A DNA stretch of 64,000 nt from an uncultured Tenacibaculum sp. (GCA_947498055.1 CANMJA010000015.1:1-64000), one strand, 5' to 3'; shown: positions 1 to 8,187, counted from the first letter of the stretch. The notes: generated by a model not told the origin, from the letters alone. Numbers and translations are program-made.

Positions 1-277
1 ATATCGGTAAACTTATCTTCTTGGGCATAATACAAGATACAAAATATTACAGTAATATCATATTATAAATGGTATTATATTTACAGCCATTGAAATATGG
101 CAATTATTTTTAGGGTTAACCTCCAAAACAAAATTAATTACGTTACCTTTTTCTCTTTAAGAGTTTAAGCGTTAAGTTAATTCTTCTTTATTTACATATT
201 TTAAAAGTTGATAATAAATTACGAATTATAATTACTGCATTATATTTACTCTAGTATTAATTTTAAATAGAGTAATT

Positions 278-448
278 ATGAAAAAAGTGACATTAATTTT
301 AATGGTATTAGTTATTAGTGTTTTATTGTTAACTAGTTGTACAGATCAATCAAAAGAATTAGAAGAAAGAATAGAAAATGAAAATATCGAAGTTTTTAAT
401 GTCGATAAAAGAGATATTGAGAGACCAGGAGAACAAGGAGGGAGTTAG
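278..448 (+). CDS. Small lipoprotein, 56 aa
   Basis: Unrecognised small lipoprotein. An ATG opens a 56-residue frame with a lysine pair, a hydrophobic segment (about residues 4-20) and a lipobox-like LLTSC with Cys21, so signal peptidase II processing and membrane anchoring are expected. The mature part is short, charged and ends in RPGEQGGS. Its last 71 bases overlap the start of the next gene in another frame, so the two are probably translationally coupled. No function can be assigned. The signal sequence is clear, but the gene is short and could be missed by gene finders. Confidence 0.6.
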   Translation: MKKVTLILMVLVISVLLLTSCTDQSKELEERIENENIEVFNVDKRDIERPGEQGGS

Positions 449-875
449 AATAATAGGTAGTTTCCTAGTAGCTTTGTCTGGATTAATCCTTTTTTCAGAC
501 AAGGTTTTTAGTTTTGAATTGAAAAATAATTTCGGATTTAAAAAGACTTCTACTTTTATTTGGGTAATTAGTCAAACTTTATCACCTATACTTTTATTGT
601 TAGCTTCGGTTTTTAAACCATACAAAACATCTTATTTAATTCCTGTTTATATTTATGCAATACAATTATATTGGATATTTCAACCGAATGTACTGATTGA
701 TAACATATATCTTCATACTTATGCGATTGGCTCTTGTTTTGCCTTTGTTTTATTAATATATGTTATCTATAAGATAAATGGATTAAAATTAAAAAAACAA
801 AAAGAGGAAGAACTATTTAGGATAGAAGTTAATAAAACAATAGACTTATTAAAGAAAGAAGTTTTGGTAAAATAA
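378..875 (+). CDS. Hypothetical four-helix membrane protein
   Basis: Unrecognised inner-membrane protein of 165 aa. Four hydrophobic segments are visible at about residues 26-44, 59-80, 88-103 and 112-132, followed by a lysine/glutamate-rich cytoplasmic tail of about 30 residues. The first ATG lies inside the preceding lipoprotein gene; a second ATG at 399 (residue 8) is an equally good start and gives a shorter overlap. A small helical protein follows after 8 bases, so the three genes form a probable operon. No catalytic motif is seen. Confidence 0.6.
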   Translation: MKISKFLMSIKEILRDQENKEGVRIIGSFLVALSGLILFSDKVFSFELKNNFGFKKTSTFIWVISQTLSPILLLLASVFKPYKTSYLIPVYIYAIQLYWIFQPNVLIDNIYLHTYAIGSCFAFVLLIYVIYKINGLKLKKQKEEELFRIEVNKTIDLLKKEVLVK

Positions 876-883
876 CTATAACT

Positions 884-1180
884 ATGAATAAGCTTAAAAG
901 AATTATAGAGTTAAGAAAATTAATTGAGAATGAAGAGATTGATAGAGATCAAGCGCTGAAAGAATTAAAATGTTTAATAGCTTCTAAAACTAATAAAATT
1001 AGTGAAAATGAATTTTACTTAAAGGAACTAAGTAAAATAAAAAGAATTAGAAATATTAAAATGAAACTTTTAAATGAAATAGAAATATTAAACAATGATA
1101 GTGAGGATGTTAAAAATTTATTAATTCTTAATGATGATGACTTAAAGAAGCTTAAAAAAATTGGATATAAACTTCTTTAA
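884..1180 (+). CDS. Hypothetical small helical protein
   Basis: Unrecognised 98-aa protein, highly charged and rich in Lys, Glu, Leu and Ile, without signal peptide or membrane segment, so probably cytoplasmic. The heptad-like spacing of leucines and isoleucines suggests long helices or a coiled coil. It starts 8 bases after the membrane protein and ends 3 bases from the stop of a convergent regulator gene. The operon context suggests it acts with the membrane protein, but nothing in the sequence gives a role. Confidence 0.55.
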   Translation: MNKLKRIIELRKLIENEEIDRDQALKELKCLIASKTNKISENEFYLKELSKIKRIRNIKMKLLNEIEILNNDSEDVKNLLILNDDDLKKLKKIGYKLL

Positions 1181-1183
1181 ACT

Positions 1184-1540
1184 TTAAATAGTATCGAGTC
1201 TATTTTTAAGAATGTCCTTTAGAGTTTTATTTCTCTCCTCTGCTTGTATAGTTTTTTTCCATAAAATAAAGTTTTCATACTTCATTAATTCTTTTTCATA
1301 GAAATATAATTTCTGAATAATATCTTGAGCTTCTTCTTCAGTTAATTTCTCATTATACTCAGAAATTGATGATTTTTTTTTCTTAAAAAAATTTTCAAAA
1401 ATAATAATCTTAGATGCTGGTATTTGACCACTATTTTCATAATTGTAAATAGTGTTTTTACTCAAACCTACTTCTTTACCTAATTCTTCTTGAGATAAAC
1501 CAGCTTTTTTTCGCAGCACTTTTAAATCTAAACCATTCAT
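1184..1540 (-). CDS. XRE-family helix-turn-helix transcriptional regulator
   Basis: DNA-binding regulator of about 118 aa. The N-terminal half is a classical Xre/Cro HTH (LKVLRKKAGLSQEELGKEVG, then SKNTIYNYENSGQIP); the C-terminal half is a helical region rich in Glu and Lys, probably for dimerisation. An upstream ATG at 1588 would add 16 lysine-rich residues, but that start falls inside a palindromic operator (1585-1598), so the inner ATG at 1540 is preferred. Two palindromes lie just upstream in the divergent control region, as expected for autoregulation. Its regulon is unknown, but a third copy of the motif occurs before the lipoprotein gene at 15524. Confidence 0.8.
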   Translation of the reverse strand: MNGLDLKVLRKKAGLSQEELGKEVGLSKNTIYNYENSGQIPASKIIIFENFFKKKKSSISEYNEKLTEEEAQDIIQKLYFYEKELMKYENFILWKKTIQAEERNKTLKDILKNRLDTI

Positions 1541-1584
1541 TAATAGAAATTTATATAAACAAGTAAATTTCTTTTTCTTTTTAA

Positions 1585-1598
1585 TCACAAAATTGTGA
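1585..1598. promoter_or_regulatory. Palindromic operator, proximal to the XRE gene
   Basis: Perfect inverted repeat TCACAA-AA-TTGTGA immediately upstream of the XRE start. It has the same half-sites and 2-bp centre spacing as the stronger palindrome 31 bp away (centre to centre, about three helical turns). Probable binding site for the XRE regulator (inference). Confidence 0.6.
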
Positions 1599-1610
1599 CT
1601 AAAATATTTT

Positions 1611-1634
1611 TATAATCACAATTTTGTGATTATA
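1611..1634. promoter_or_regulatory. Palindromic operator, distal
   Basis: Perfect 11-bp arms around a TT centre, core TCACAA-TT-TTGTGA. It lies between the XRE gene and the rightward non-coding repeat tract, so it could control both directions. Together with the proximal site it forms a phased pair. Confidence 0.65.
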
Positions 1635-1794
1635 TTTACATTGCATAACACATCAAATATATAAAAATTAACACTCAAAAAAATAAATAAAACACCTTAT
1701 GTGATTTAGGTTAACTAATTACACTGAAATTTAAACATTTAAAATAATAAATTAATGTTATTCAATAATAGAAACAAGAAGAACAGCATTTTTC

Positions 1795-1878
1795 CGAGGG
1801 TGAACATTTTTAAGGACGGGAATCTTTATTTTCTCTTAATGTAAGTTAAGATTGAATAATCCCTAAACAAAATCAACT
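1795..1878 (+). repeat. Non-coding repeat, copy 1
   Basis: First of three related non-coding segments between the XRE gene and the Sel1 gene. Shared landmarks with copy 3 are a GAGGG block, a T-rich CATTTTT stretch, GACGGGAATCTTT, TTTCTCTTA, AAGTTA, CCCTAAA and a terminal CAACT that forms the left arm of a hairpin. No open frame is conserved, so an RNA or DNA element is more likely than a gene. Confidence 0.55.
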
Positions 1879-1910
1879 CATGTTTGAGGGGCATGAGTTG
1901 ATTGTTTTTT
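1871..1910 (+). terminator. Rho-independent terminator after repeat copy 1
   Basis: A perfect 12-bp stem (AATCAACTCATG with its complement), a 9-nt loop and a following GTTTTTT tract. No protein gene ends upstream on this strand, so the hairpin implies a short non-coding transcript starting somewhere after the operators. Confidence 0.75.
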
Positions 1911-1964
1911 GGAAGGTGCATTTTTAAGAATGAAGTCTTTTATTTTCCCTAAATGAAATCAACT
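1911..1964 (+). repeat. Non-coding repeat, copy 2 (deleted form)
   Basis: Shortened relative of copies 1 and 3: the GGAAGGTGCATTTTT start and the TTTTCCCTAAATGAAATCAACT end are kept, while the middle GACGGGAATC/AAGTTA part is lost. No hairpin follows its CAACT end. Confidence 0.45.
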
Positions 1965-2064
1965 TAGTTTAAAACGCTTACGATAAAAATAATAAAAAAA
2001 TAAAGAACTGAGAAACAACATTTAAAATTAATACTAAAACACAAAACAAGGAGAGTTGCTTTTT

Positions 2065-2149
2065 GGGAGGGAGCATTTTTTAAAGACGGGAATCTTTTCT
2101 TTTCTCTTAGCGCAAGTTAGGTTATATTTTTCCCTAAATGAGACCAACT
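2065..2149 (+). repeat. Non-coding repeat, copy 3
   Basis: Full-length relative of copy 1 with the same order of blocks (GGGAGG, CATTTTTT, GACGGGAATC, TTTCTCTTA, AAGTTA, CCCTAAA, CAACT). Its CAACT end again opens a hairpin, although the hairpin sequence differs from that after copy 1. Confidence 0.55.
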
Positions 2150-2182
2150 AGGGTATAGCTAGTTTCTATACCCCAAGTTGGT
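2143..2182 (+). other. Hairpin after repeat copy 3
   Basis: Two stacked 7-bp stems (ACCAACT/AGTTGGT outside, GGGTATA/TATACCC inside) with a 9-nt loop. It occupies the same place as the terminator after copy 1 but lacks its own T tract; a second A/T hairpin with a T8 run follows at once. Confidence 0.6.
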
Positions 2183-2184
2183 AA

Positions 2185-2224
2185 ATTTCAAATAAAAAAA
2201 ACATTTGTTTGTTTTTTTTGAAAT
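2185..2224 (+). terminator. A/T hairpin with T tract
   Basis: ATTTC pairs with GAAAT and AAAAAAAAC with GTTTTTTTT, separated by an 8-nt loop and a small bulge. It could end a transcript from repeat copy 3, upstream of the Sel1 gene. The rest of the gap to 2357 holds short inverted repeats (TTGTAA-TT-TTACAA at 2230-2243; TGTGATA/TATCACA at 2299-2325) but no clear gene. Confidence 0.45.
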
Positions 2225-2357
2225 AATTGTTGTAATTTTACAAATATTATAAAAATTAGCTATGAATAATCTACATTATTTTTAGTTTTTTGTATTTATG
2301 TGATATTATTTTATGTATTATCACAAATTAACCCGTAACTATTAAATCTTAAATAAA

Positions 2358-3794
2358 ATGAAAGCAATTAAATTTGTGAGTATTTTAGGATGTCTATTTG
2401 CACTATCCTTACATGCTCAAGAGAAAGAAACGAACTGTGAGTTCAATTTTAAAGAAGCTCTTTTTTACCTAAAAGGAGATGCTAATTTTGCGAAAGACTC
2501 CTTAAAATCCGTTCGATTATTAAAACCCTGCATAGAAAAAGGGTACGACAAAGCACGAGTGCTAATGGGCAGACTTTACCAAGCCCAAAAAACAGTAGAA
2601 ACAGATCAAAAAGCATTTGCACTCTACCAATTAGCAGCCAAACAAGGCAATGCCATGGCAATGGCAGATTTAGGTATTTTATACAAATACGGTAGAGGCT
2701 GTAAATTAAACTTTAACAAGGCTAGAAAATGGTTTACAAAAAGTGCTAAGCAAGGAAACCATAAAGCAGCCTATAGTTTAGGATATCTGTATTTAAAAGG
2801 TTTTGGTACTATTACACAAAATTATACCAAGGCGGTAAATTGGTTTAAAAAAAGTGAACACCCAATGGCTAGTTATTGGCTAGGTGTGTGTTATTTAAAA
2901 GGCTACGGAGTTACTAAAGACGTACAAAAAGCCAATGAATTGTTAGGAGAAACAAGTACTAACAATAATTTTAAAGAAACCAATACTAGTACTACAGGCA
3001 ACACAAAAGAAGCTGAAAAAGTAACTGCTTTACCAATAGAAAACACGGTTTCTTCACCTACTATTAAAAAAGAGATTACCGAAGATTTTCTGTTAGGTGA
3101 ATGGAAAGGAACTTTACTAAAGTTAGATTGGTCTAAAAAACAATTAGAAGCTAAAAAAGACATTGCCATTAGCTTTTTATTAGATTCTATCACAGGTACT
3201 TTACAATCTAAAATACGTATGGATGAAAAGATAATAGAAGATGCTATTTTAAAAATGGACGAGACTATTTATTTTGAAAACACCCGTCTTTCTTTACCAC
3301 ACGAGTCATACAAAAAAGAGATTCCGAATAACTTAGAATACACGATTCTTTCGAGCGATTTACAATTAAAAACAGTAAACGGCATACCCTACTTAATCGC
3401 CAATATAGAAAGTTATATTAAAAACTGGAACGAGGCAGGTGCTCCTTTACGCTTAGTTTTAAAGAAAAAAGAAACCTTTACCAATACCGATAAAGAACTT
3501 TCTAATGATGCTTTAATTGCATTATCTCAGCAAGAAGATAATTTTATAAAACTATACCCTAATCCTTTTCAGGAAGATTTAATTATCTCTTATGTATTAG
3601 CAGAACAAGCAACAATAAAGGTACAGTTAAACGATTTACAAGGAAACATAAAAGAAGTAATAGCCGATAATAAAATACAAAAAAAAGGAGACTATCGTTA
3701 CTTTTTAGACGGTAGTAATCTTAAAAAAGGCACATATGTAGTAAGTGTGTTTGTAAACAACCAAAGAAAAACAAGAGTAATTATAAAAAAATAA
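2358..3794 (+). CDS. Secreted Sel1-repeat protein with T9SS sorting domain
   Basis: Secreted or surface protein of 478 aa. It has a signal peptide (residues 1-20, ending LHAQ), then four to five Sel1-like TPR repeats (about residues 50-200; seen as GNAMAMADLGILYKYGRG and AAYSLGYLYLKGFG), a low-complexity Thr/Asn linker, an unrecognised domain (about 240-375) and a C-terminal type A T9SS sorting domain starting near LYPNPFQEDL and ending KKGTYVVSVFVNNQRKTRVI. The Por/T9SS machinery should therefore export it to the cell surface or medium. A secreted HExxH protein follows after 6 bases, so the two are likely co-expressed. Sel1 repeats usually bind partner proteins; the partner is unknown. Confidence 0.8.
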   Translation: MKAIKFVSILGCLFALSLHAQEKETNCEFNFKEALFYLKGDANFAKDSLKSVRLLKPCIEKGYDKARVLMGRLYQAQKTVETDQKAFALYQLAAKQGNAMAMADLGILYKYGRGCKLNFNKARKWFTKSAKQGNHKAAYSLGYLYLKGFGTITQNYTKAVNWFKKSEHPMASYWLGVCYLKGYGVTKDVQKANELLGETSTNNNFKETNTSTTGNTKEAEKVTALPIENTVSSPTIKKEITEDFLLGEWKGTLLKLDWSKKQLEAKKDIAISFLLDSITGTLQSKIRMDEKIIEDAILKMDETIYFENTRLSLPHESYKKEIPNNLEYTILSSDLQLKTVNGIPYLIANIESYIKNWNEAGAPLRLVLKKKETFTNTDKELSNDALIALSQQEDNFIKLYPNPFQEDLIISYVLAEQATIKVQLNDLQGNIKEVIADNKIQKKGDYRYFLDGSNLKKGTYVVSVFVNNQRKTRVIIKK

Positions 3795-3800
3795 AAAGCC

Positions 3801-5990
3801 ATGAAAAAATATATATTAACCTTATGTTTAGCAATCTTTTCGGCTTGCTTTAATACTTTAGCTGCACAAAATAGAGGAACACAAGACGAATTTATAGGTA
3901 TCATTCATATAGACGACGATCCTCAAGCTGGTGGTAATCCAAGAACAAGATGTAATAGAACTTACTGTGAAGGACATGAAAACATTTCTTTTAGCCTTAA
4001 TAATACGCCCCATGCGCTAAGAATGGAGGCACTTGTAAACTCTATAGAAAGAAAAGGATTATCAGATTGGTTATTTATTCAAGAATCCATTATAAAAAAC
4101 GAATTAGATACGCGTAATAGACATGTGAGTAGCACTTATGAATTTGCAAGAAATGAATATTTTGCAAATTTTGAAAAAAGTATAGCCAATACAAACATAC
4201 CTATTTTAAGTAGTGGACGTAATAGAATTATTAACGAAGGTAAAAGTAAACGAACACTGTCATTAAAAGATATAAAGCTATTAAAAGCTAGACTACAAGA
4301 AATAAAAAACGGAAATATCAATCGATCTTTGTATGCTAATAAAACTTACAATAGTAGACCTATGAGTGTTTACAAAACAGAAAGTAGCATTAATTCAGTT
4401 TTAAATACTGCTAATGAACGTTTTTTTGCTAATGAAGTAAAAATAAATGAAGATTTATTGATTAGAGATCAATTAAATGAAATGTTAAGATCTATTAGAG
4501 CAGTAAATCAATTAGGAGTTACCGACAATACATCAAAAGTGCTAAAAAACAAACAAATAGGTCATTATAACAATTTTAATAGATGGCAGCGAATAAGTTT
4601 AATGCAAAGGTATTTAAGCGGCTTAAAAAAAGGGAGTAACTCAGGGAATATATGGCCAAAAGAATTTGGAACTAAAAATTATTTATTAGCTTATGCTAAA
4701 GAACATAGAAAAAAAGACATAGATTTTTTTCATAAAGATTACTGGAAAGTAATTTTGAAAAAAGATTTTGGAAACAATTTTTTAAAATCAAGAGATGCTA
4801 TAAATAAATATATAAGATTACGAGATGCGGAATTAACTAGACTACTAAATACCGTATCTATCAATATAAATTCGAGTGTAGATTTTTTGGTTTCTGAGTT
4901 AAATATTACTAAGGCAGATCAATTAAAGTGGTTGAATAACAACGCTTCAAAAGCAAAGGAGATGGAAAGTGTTCTAAAATTAACAAAATTAAACCCAAAC
5001 CCAAATGTTTATAATTCTACTAAAAAAAACACTAAAATTAGAATATTAGAAAATGGAACCGTTGAAGAAATGATTACTAAATTAAAATTAGATGCTTATA
5101 GAAAATATTTATATGATGATGAGGAAATGGCATATGATTTGAGGGTTTTTGCATATCAAAATTCTCCAGGAGGAAATATAAATGCCGCAGCACTTGCTTT
5201 TATTAAAGAAGCTTTAGAGGCTGTTAAAAATGGTGGAGAAATAGATGTTGAAGATCGAATCATTAATAAGCTAACCAATCCTTGTGCTAAAAGTATTTTT
5301 GAAGAATTAGAAAATGGAATTTTTGAAGATGATCCTTTAAAACCAGAAGTTCAAATATCTGTACAAAACAACAGTAAACTAAATTTTGTAGAAAGGATCT
5401 TAAAATTATTTAACGATAGTAATAAAACTCATTATACAGTAAAAAATAGCTCAATAGGAGCAGGAGTAGCAGCAGTAACTGATGGTAAAACAAATGTAAC
5501 TACTTTTCATAACAGTTATTTACAAAAAGCTACTAAACTATCTATAGCTAGAACAATAATACATGAATCAATACATGCCTATTTAAATAGTGTGTATTTT
5601 TCTAGGTCAGACCTTATAGATAAACCCTTTAGAGAAAAACTTTTCAAGTTTGCCTCTGAAGGTGGATACACTAGTTTTAATAGATTTCAGCACGAGTTTA
5701 TGTCACAATATGTGAAAGCAATGGCTTACTCATTATATAAATGGGATAAAATTTATGGAAAAGGAAAAGGGAACAATAATATAAATAAGCCAGACGATTT
5801 ATTGGGGTGGAATTATTATATTGCTATGGCTTATGGAGGACTTTATTATATTGATAAAAAAACCGGAGACGAAATAGAAACGGATTCATTTAAAGCGCTA
5901 GTACCTAGTAAAAAAGATAGAGATCAAATAAAAATAATAATTGAAAATGAACAAAATAACAATATTAATTCAAAAGGAACAAAATGTTAA
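3801..5990 (+). CDS. Secreted putative zinc metallopeptidase (HExxH)
   Basis: Large secreted protein of 729 aa with a signal peptide (about residues 1-22, ending LAAQ). The first two-thirds are charged, mainly helical and unrecognised. Near the C-terminus lies a zincin-type site, IIHESIHAYL with His588, Glu589 and His592; QHEFM with His631/Glu632 about 40 residues later may supply the third metal ligand (inference). No T9SS sorting domain is visible, unlike the preceding gene 6 bases upstream. HExxH domains of this form are found in bacterial secreted effectors and polymorphic toxins, which fits the immunity-like genes downstream, but the substrate is unknown. A small secreted gene overlaps its end. 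Confidence 0.6.
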   Translation: MKKYILTLCLAIFSACFNTLAAQNRGTQDEFIGIIHIDDDPQAGGNPRTRCNRTYCEGHENISFSLNNTPHALRMEALVNSIERKGLSDWLFIQESIIKNELDTRNRHVSSTYEFARNEYFANFEKSIANTNIPILSSGRNRIINEGKSKRTLSLKDIKLLKARLQEIKNGNINRSLYANKTYNSRPMSVYKTESSINSVLNTANERFFANEVKINEDLLIRDQLNEMLRSIRAVNQLGVTDNTSKVLKNKQIGHYNNFNRWQRISLMQRYLSGLKKGSNSGNIWPKEFGTKNYLLAYAKEHRKKDIDFFHKDYWKVILKKDFGNNFLKSRDAINKYIRLRDAELTRLLNTVSININSSVDFLVSELNITKADQLKWLNNNASKAKEMESVLKLTKLNPNPNVYNSTKKNTKIRILENGTVEEMITKLKLDAYRKYLYDDEEMAYDLRVFAYQNSPGGNINAAALAFIKEALEAVKNGGEIDVEDRIINKLTNPCAKSIFEELENGIFEDDPLKPEVQISVQNNSKLNFVERILKLFNDSNKTHYTVKNSSIGAGVAAVTDGKTNVTTFHNSYLQKATKLSIARTIIHESIHAYLNSVYFSRSDLIDKPFREKLFKFASEGGYTSFNRFQHEFMSQYVKAMAYSLYKWDKIYGKGKGNNNINKPDDLLGWNYYIAMAYGGLYYIDKKTGDEIETDSFKALVPSKKDRDQIKIIIENEQNNNINSKGTKC

Positions 5991-6645
5991 AAAAACTTTT
6001 TTCGTTTTTTTATTTTTCGTTTTTATTAATTCTTTTTCGCAAGAAAAAATAATAGGTAATTTTTATATTAAAGCAAAAATGAATTATGGTTTAACTAAAT
6101 TTAAATTTGATAACGATGGCATCTTTCAAATGAAAATAAACGATGGTTTAGAAATTCAAAATTATGGTTCTGGTCACTATTACATAAAAAAAGACTCTTT
6201 ATACCTTGATTATGATTTAACAGAATTAAAAGAAAAAAGTTATCATAGAACAAAATATTTTGATAGTAATAAAGATTCTACAACTATAAAGATTAGGTTT
6301 TTAGGCAAAGAAAACAAACCTGTAAAAAACACACTTATAGATTTGCGCGATAACCCCCCCTATTTTAAAGCAAAAAAAACAGATAAAAATGGTATAGTTA
6401 TATTCAAATTAAAAAAGAAAAGAAGAAAGGTCGTTTTTTTTATTACACATGAAGATTATGGTGATTATGAGTTTAAGGTTTGGTTACACTATAATAATAT
6501 AATTGATGTTTATTTGCATAATTCATTTGGAGGTTTACCCATAAAAAAATATTTTGCTAAATATAAAATAAAGAATATAACAAAAGACGTTATAGAACTC
6601 AAATCTAATGATAAATTATTATCATTGAAAAGGTATAAAGAATGA
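5947..6645 (+). CDS. Secreted protein with carboxypeptidase-regulatory-like domain
   Basis: Hypothetical exported protein of 232 aa. After a 17-residue polar start comes a hydrophobic signal segment (TFFVFLFFVFINSFSQ). A beta-rich region at about residues 105-170 (IKIRFLGKENKPVKNTLIDL, then TDKNGIVIFKL) resembles a carboxypeptidase-regulatory or CNA-B-like fold. The ATG at 5947 overlaps the metallopeptidase gene by 44 bases; a TTG 6 bases earlier is possible. Translational coupling to the metallopeptidase suggests a chaperone, inhibitor or accessory role, which is inference only. Confidence 0.55.
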   Translation: MNKITILIQKEQNVKKTFFVFLFFVFINSFSQEKIIGNFYIKAKMNYGLTKFKFDNDGIFQMKINDGLEIQNYGSGHYYIKKDSLYLDYDLTELKEKSYHRTKYFDSNKDSTTIKIRFLGKENKPVKNTLIDLRDNPPYFKAKKTDKNGIVIFKLKKKRRKVVFFITHEDYGDYEFKVWLHYNNIIDVYLHNSFGGLPIKKYFAKYKIKNITKDVIELKSNDKLLSLKRYKE

Positions 6646-6822
6646 AAAAGACAGGTTTACCTATAAAGGTAACCTTCTTTTGTTAAACCAGATAACGCGG
6701 ATTTGCAACCATTGATTAATCTAGAGGGTTTTCCTATAACATACAGAGAACAACATTTAGTTGTATTAGAATTAGGCAGAAGATCTGGAGAGGCTATAAG
6801 TATTAATGTTAATGTAGAATAA
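6642..6822 (+). pseudogene. Broken gene fragment
   Basis: An ATG overlapping the previous stop (ATGA) opens only 14 codons (MKKTGLPIKVTFFC), but after a frame change an open stretch from 6673 reads like genuine protein (NLEGFPITYREQHLVVLELG, then RRSGEAISINVNVE) up to a stop at 6820. This looks like a frameshifted or internally deleted gene. Two further tiny open stretches follow up to about 6890. Family not recognised. Confidence 0.4.
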
Positions 6823-7003
6823 TAGATAATGGAAAATTTTAATGATACCAGTTATGCAATAATGGCATCACAAGCATTTTAAAGAAAAAATGGATGAGCA
6901 ATAAAGGTTTATAAATACATTCTCATCTTAAAACTAATGTTTGTACTCGAATTTTCGTGTTAAAACTTTTAGTAAAATTATCTTTTTTATATAAAGAATA
7001 CTT

Positions 7004-7038
7004 AAAACTACCTTAATAAATGTAATTAAGGTAGTTTT
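7004..7038. terminator. Bidirectional terminator
   Basis: A perfect 14-bp stem (AAAACTACCTTAAT and its complement) around a 7-nt loop, with A and T runs at both ends. It separates the broken fragment from the small minus-strand gene that converges on it. Confidence 0.8.
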
Positions 7039-7106
7039 TCTAGTGCTTCATTAAATACTAATAAAAATAAAACCTACGCGTAGTTTCTGTACCAAAGCTA
7101 AATTTA

Positions 7107-7325
7107 CTAGTATTCTATTTCTATGTTAGCTTGTTCAGATGCAATTGGGTTTAACTTCCCGAAATAGATATTATATTGTAGTTCTTCTAAATTTCTATTT
7201 TGGTAGCGGTTTTTATCGGTATATACATAATGCTTTTTAAAGTCTGGAGACTTTTCTACGTAAAAATTACAATTTCCATCAATAGAAATTAAAACTATAA
7301 TAAATGTAAGTATCTTCGAAAACAT
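7107..7325 (-). CDS. Hypothetical small exported protein
   Basis: Unrecognised 72-aa protein. It starts with a short hydrophobic segment (FSKILTFIIVLISI) that could be a signal peptide, followed by a Tyr/Asn-rich polar part. It ends about 70 bases from a bidirectional terminator, which supports it as a real transcript. Its first part overlaps a plus-strand open stretch that looks like a toxin-domain remnant, so one of the two readings must be accidental. It may itself be a remnant. Confidence 0.3.
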   Translation of the reverse strand: MFSKILTFIIVLISIDGNCNFYVEKSPDFKKHYVYTDKNRYQNRNLEELQYNIYFGKLNPIASEQANIEIEY

Positions 7326-7473
7326 AGCAATAGGTTGGGAGTATAAAAGCCTTAGAGAAGTTGTAAAAAAAAAGAGAGGAGCAGTCTATAATTTGGATAA
7401 TTTATTTATTGTTACCTCTAAATTTCATAAAGAAATATTAATACCAGAATATCATTTTAGTTATGGTTATTAA
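7264..7473 (+). pseudogene. Remnant of a C-terminal (toxin-like) domain
   Basis: Open stretch without a start codon whose second half reads like a protein C-terminus (IGWEYKSLREVVKKKRGAVY, then NLDNLFIVTSKF). It stops 18 bases before an immunity-like gene. In polymorphic toxin loci a toxin domain end directly before an immunity gene is the normal order, so this is probably what remains of such a toxin (inference). The 5' part overlaps a doubtful minus-strand frame. Confidence 0.4.
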
Positions 7474-7491
7474 ATAAAGCATATTAGTATT

Positions 7492-7899
7492 ATGAATGAT
7501 TATCTAAAAATTAAACAAACAATAATAGATTACGAAGAAAACAAAATTAACATAGACAATTCGTTAATTATTATTAATAAAATTTCTAGTCTTAAGGTAC
7601 AAAAAAGTGATTTAACAAATTATTGGAAACATTCTTCCTTAGATGATTTTGTAAATACTTTACTAGTTAGCCCTATAGAAAACTGGGAAAGTATAGATGA
7701 CAAAAAAGCTTTAATATTAATTAAAGAGATTTTAAATAATTTTTCTAATGATGCTATCATATTAAAAAACTCAGAAGCTCTTGAAAAAAAGTTCAAGAAA
7801 CCTTCTGGTTATGTTTCAGATTGTGTTTTTATAGAAAACATATCAGATCCAGATAAAATCCTAAAAAAATTAAAAGAACAAGATGTGTTGTTTTTATAG
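7492..7899 (+). CDS. Hypothetical cytoplasmic, immunity-like protein
   Basis: Unrecognised 135-aa acidic-basic protein without signal peptide or membrane segment. Size, composition and position right after a toxin-like C-terminal remnant fit an immunity protein of a polymorphic toxin system, but no named Imm family is recognised with confidence. It is followed by a strong terminator, so it can be expressed alone. It could also be an ordinary small cytoplasmic protein. Confidence 0.55.
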   Translation: MNDYLKIKQTIIDYEENKINIDNSLIIINKISSLKVQKSDLTNYWKHSSLDDFVNTLLVSPIENWESIDDKKALILIKEILNNFSNDAIILKNSEALEKKFKKPSGYVSDCVFIENISDPDKILKKLKEQDVLFL

Positions 7900-7912
7900 G
7901 TAAAATAATATT

Positions 7913-7944
7913 AACCAGTGTAAACAAACACTTACACTGGTTTT
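7913..7944 (+). terminator. Terminator of the immunity-like gene
   Basis: An 11-bp stem (AACCAGTGTAA and its complement) with an 8-nt loop and a T run, 14 bases after the stop of the immunity-like gene. Confidence 0.8.
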
Positions 7945-8046
7945 ACAGTATCACAATAGTTTTTGTACTAATCGCTAAAGAAATCTGGATTAAATTTAAA
8001 TGAATTTTTTAAACAGATAGTAAATCTAAGATTCGGTATATAATAA

Positions 8047-8187
8047 ATGAAATATTTCACAATAAACTGGAGCGATAACCTCGAAGAAATGGGGTTTTAT
8101 CCTCAACTCACCTTAAATAAAGATTATAATCCATCTTCATTATACGGTCATTGGAATGTTGAATTTAATTTATTTCTAAATATATAA
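8047..8187 (+). pseudogene. Truncated immunity-like gene
   Basis: A 46-codon frame starting MKYFTINWSDNLEEMGFYPQ and ending abruptly. The start resembles the N-terminus of longer DUF1629/Imm-type immunity proteins of Bacteroidota (recalled, not searched), which are several times longer. The rest is missing, so this is most likely a deletion remnant. It lies 20 bases before another immunity-like gene. Confidence 0.45.

Noticed and set aside
1795..2224. Type III toxin-antitoxin RNA array (ToxI-like) or CRISPR array
   Set aside because: The repeats are few, long, unequal and irregularly spaced, there are no unique spacers, and the next gene is a secreted Sel1 protein, not a ToxN-type endoribonuclease or cas gene.
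6668..6674. Additional GGTAACC element
   Set aside because: No CTCCTTA block follows at 16 bases and it lies inside a broken gene. The copy at 38484-38490 inside the nitroreductase gene also lacks the second block.
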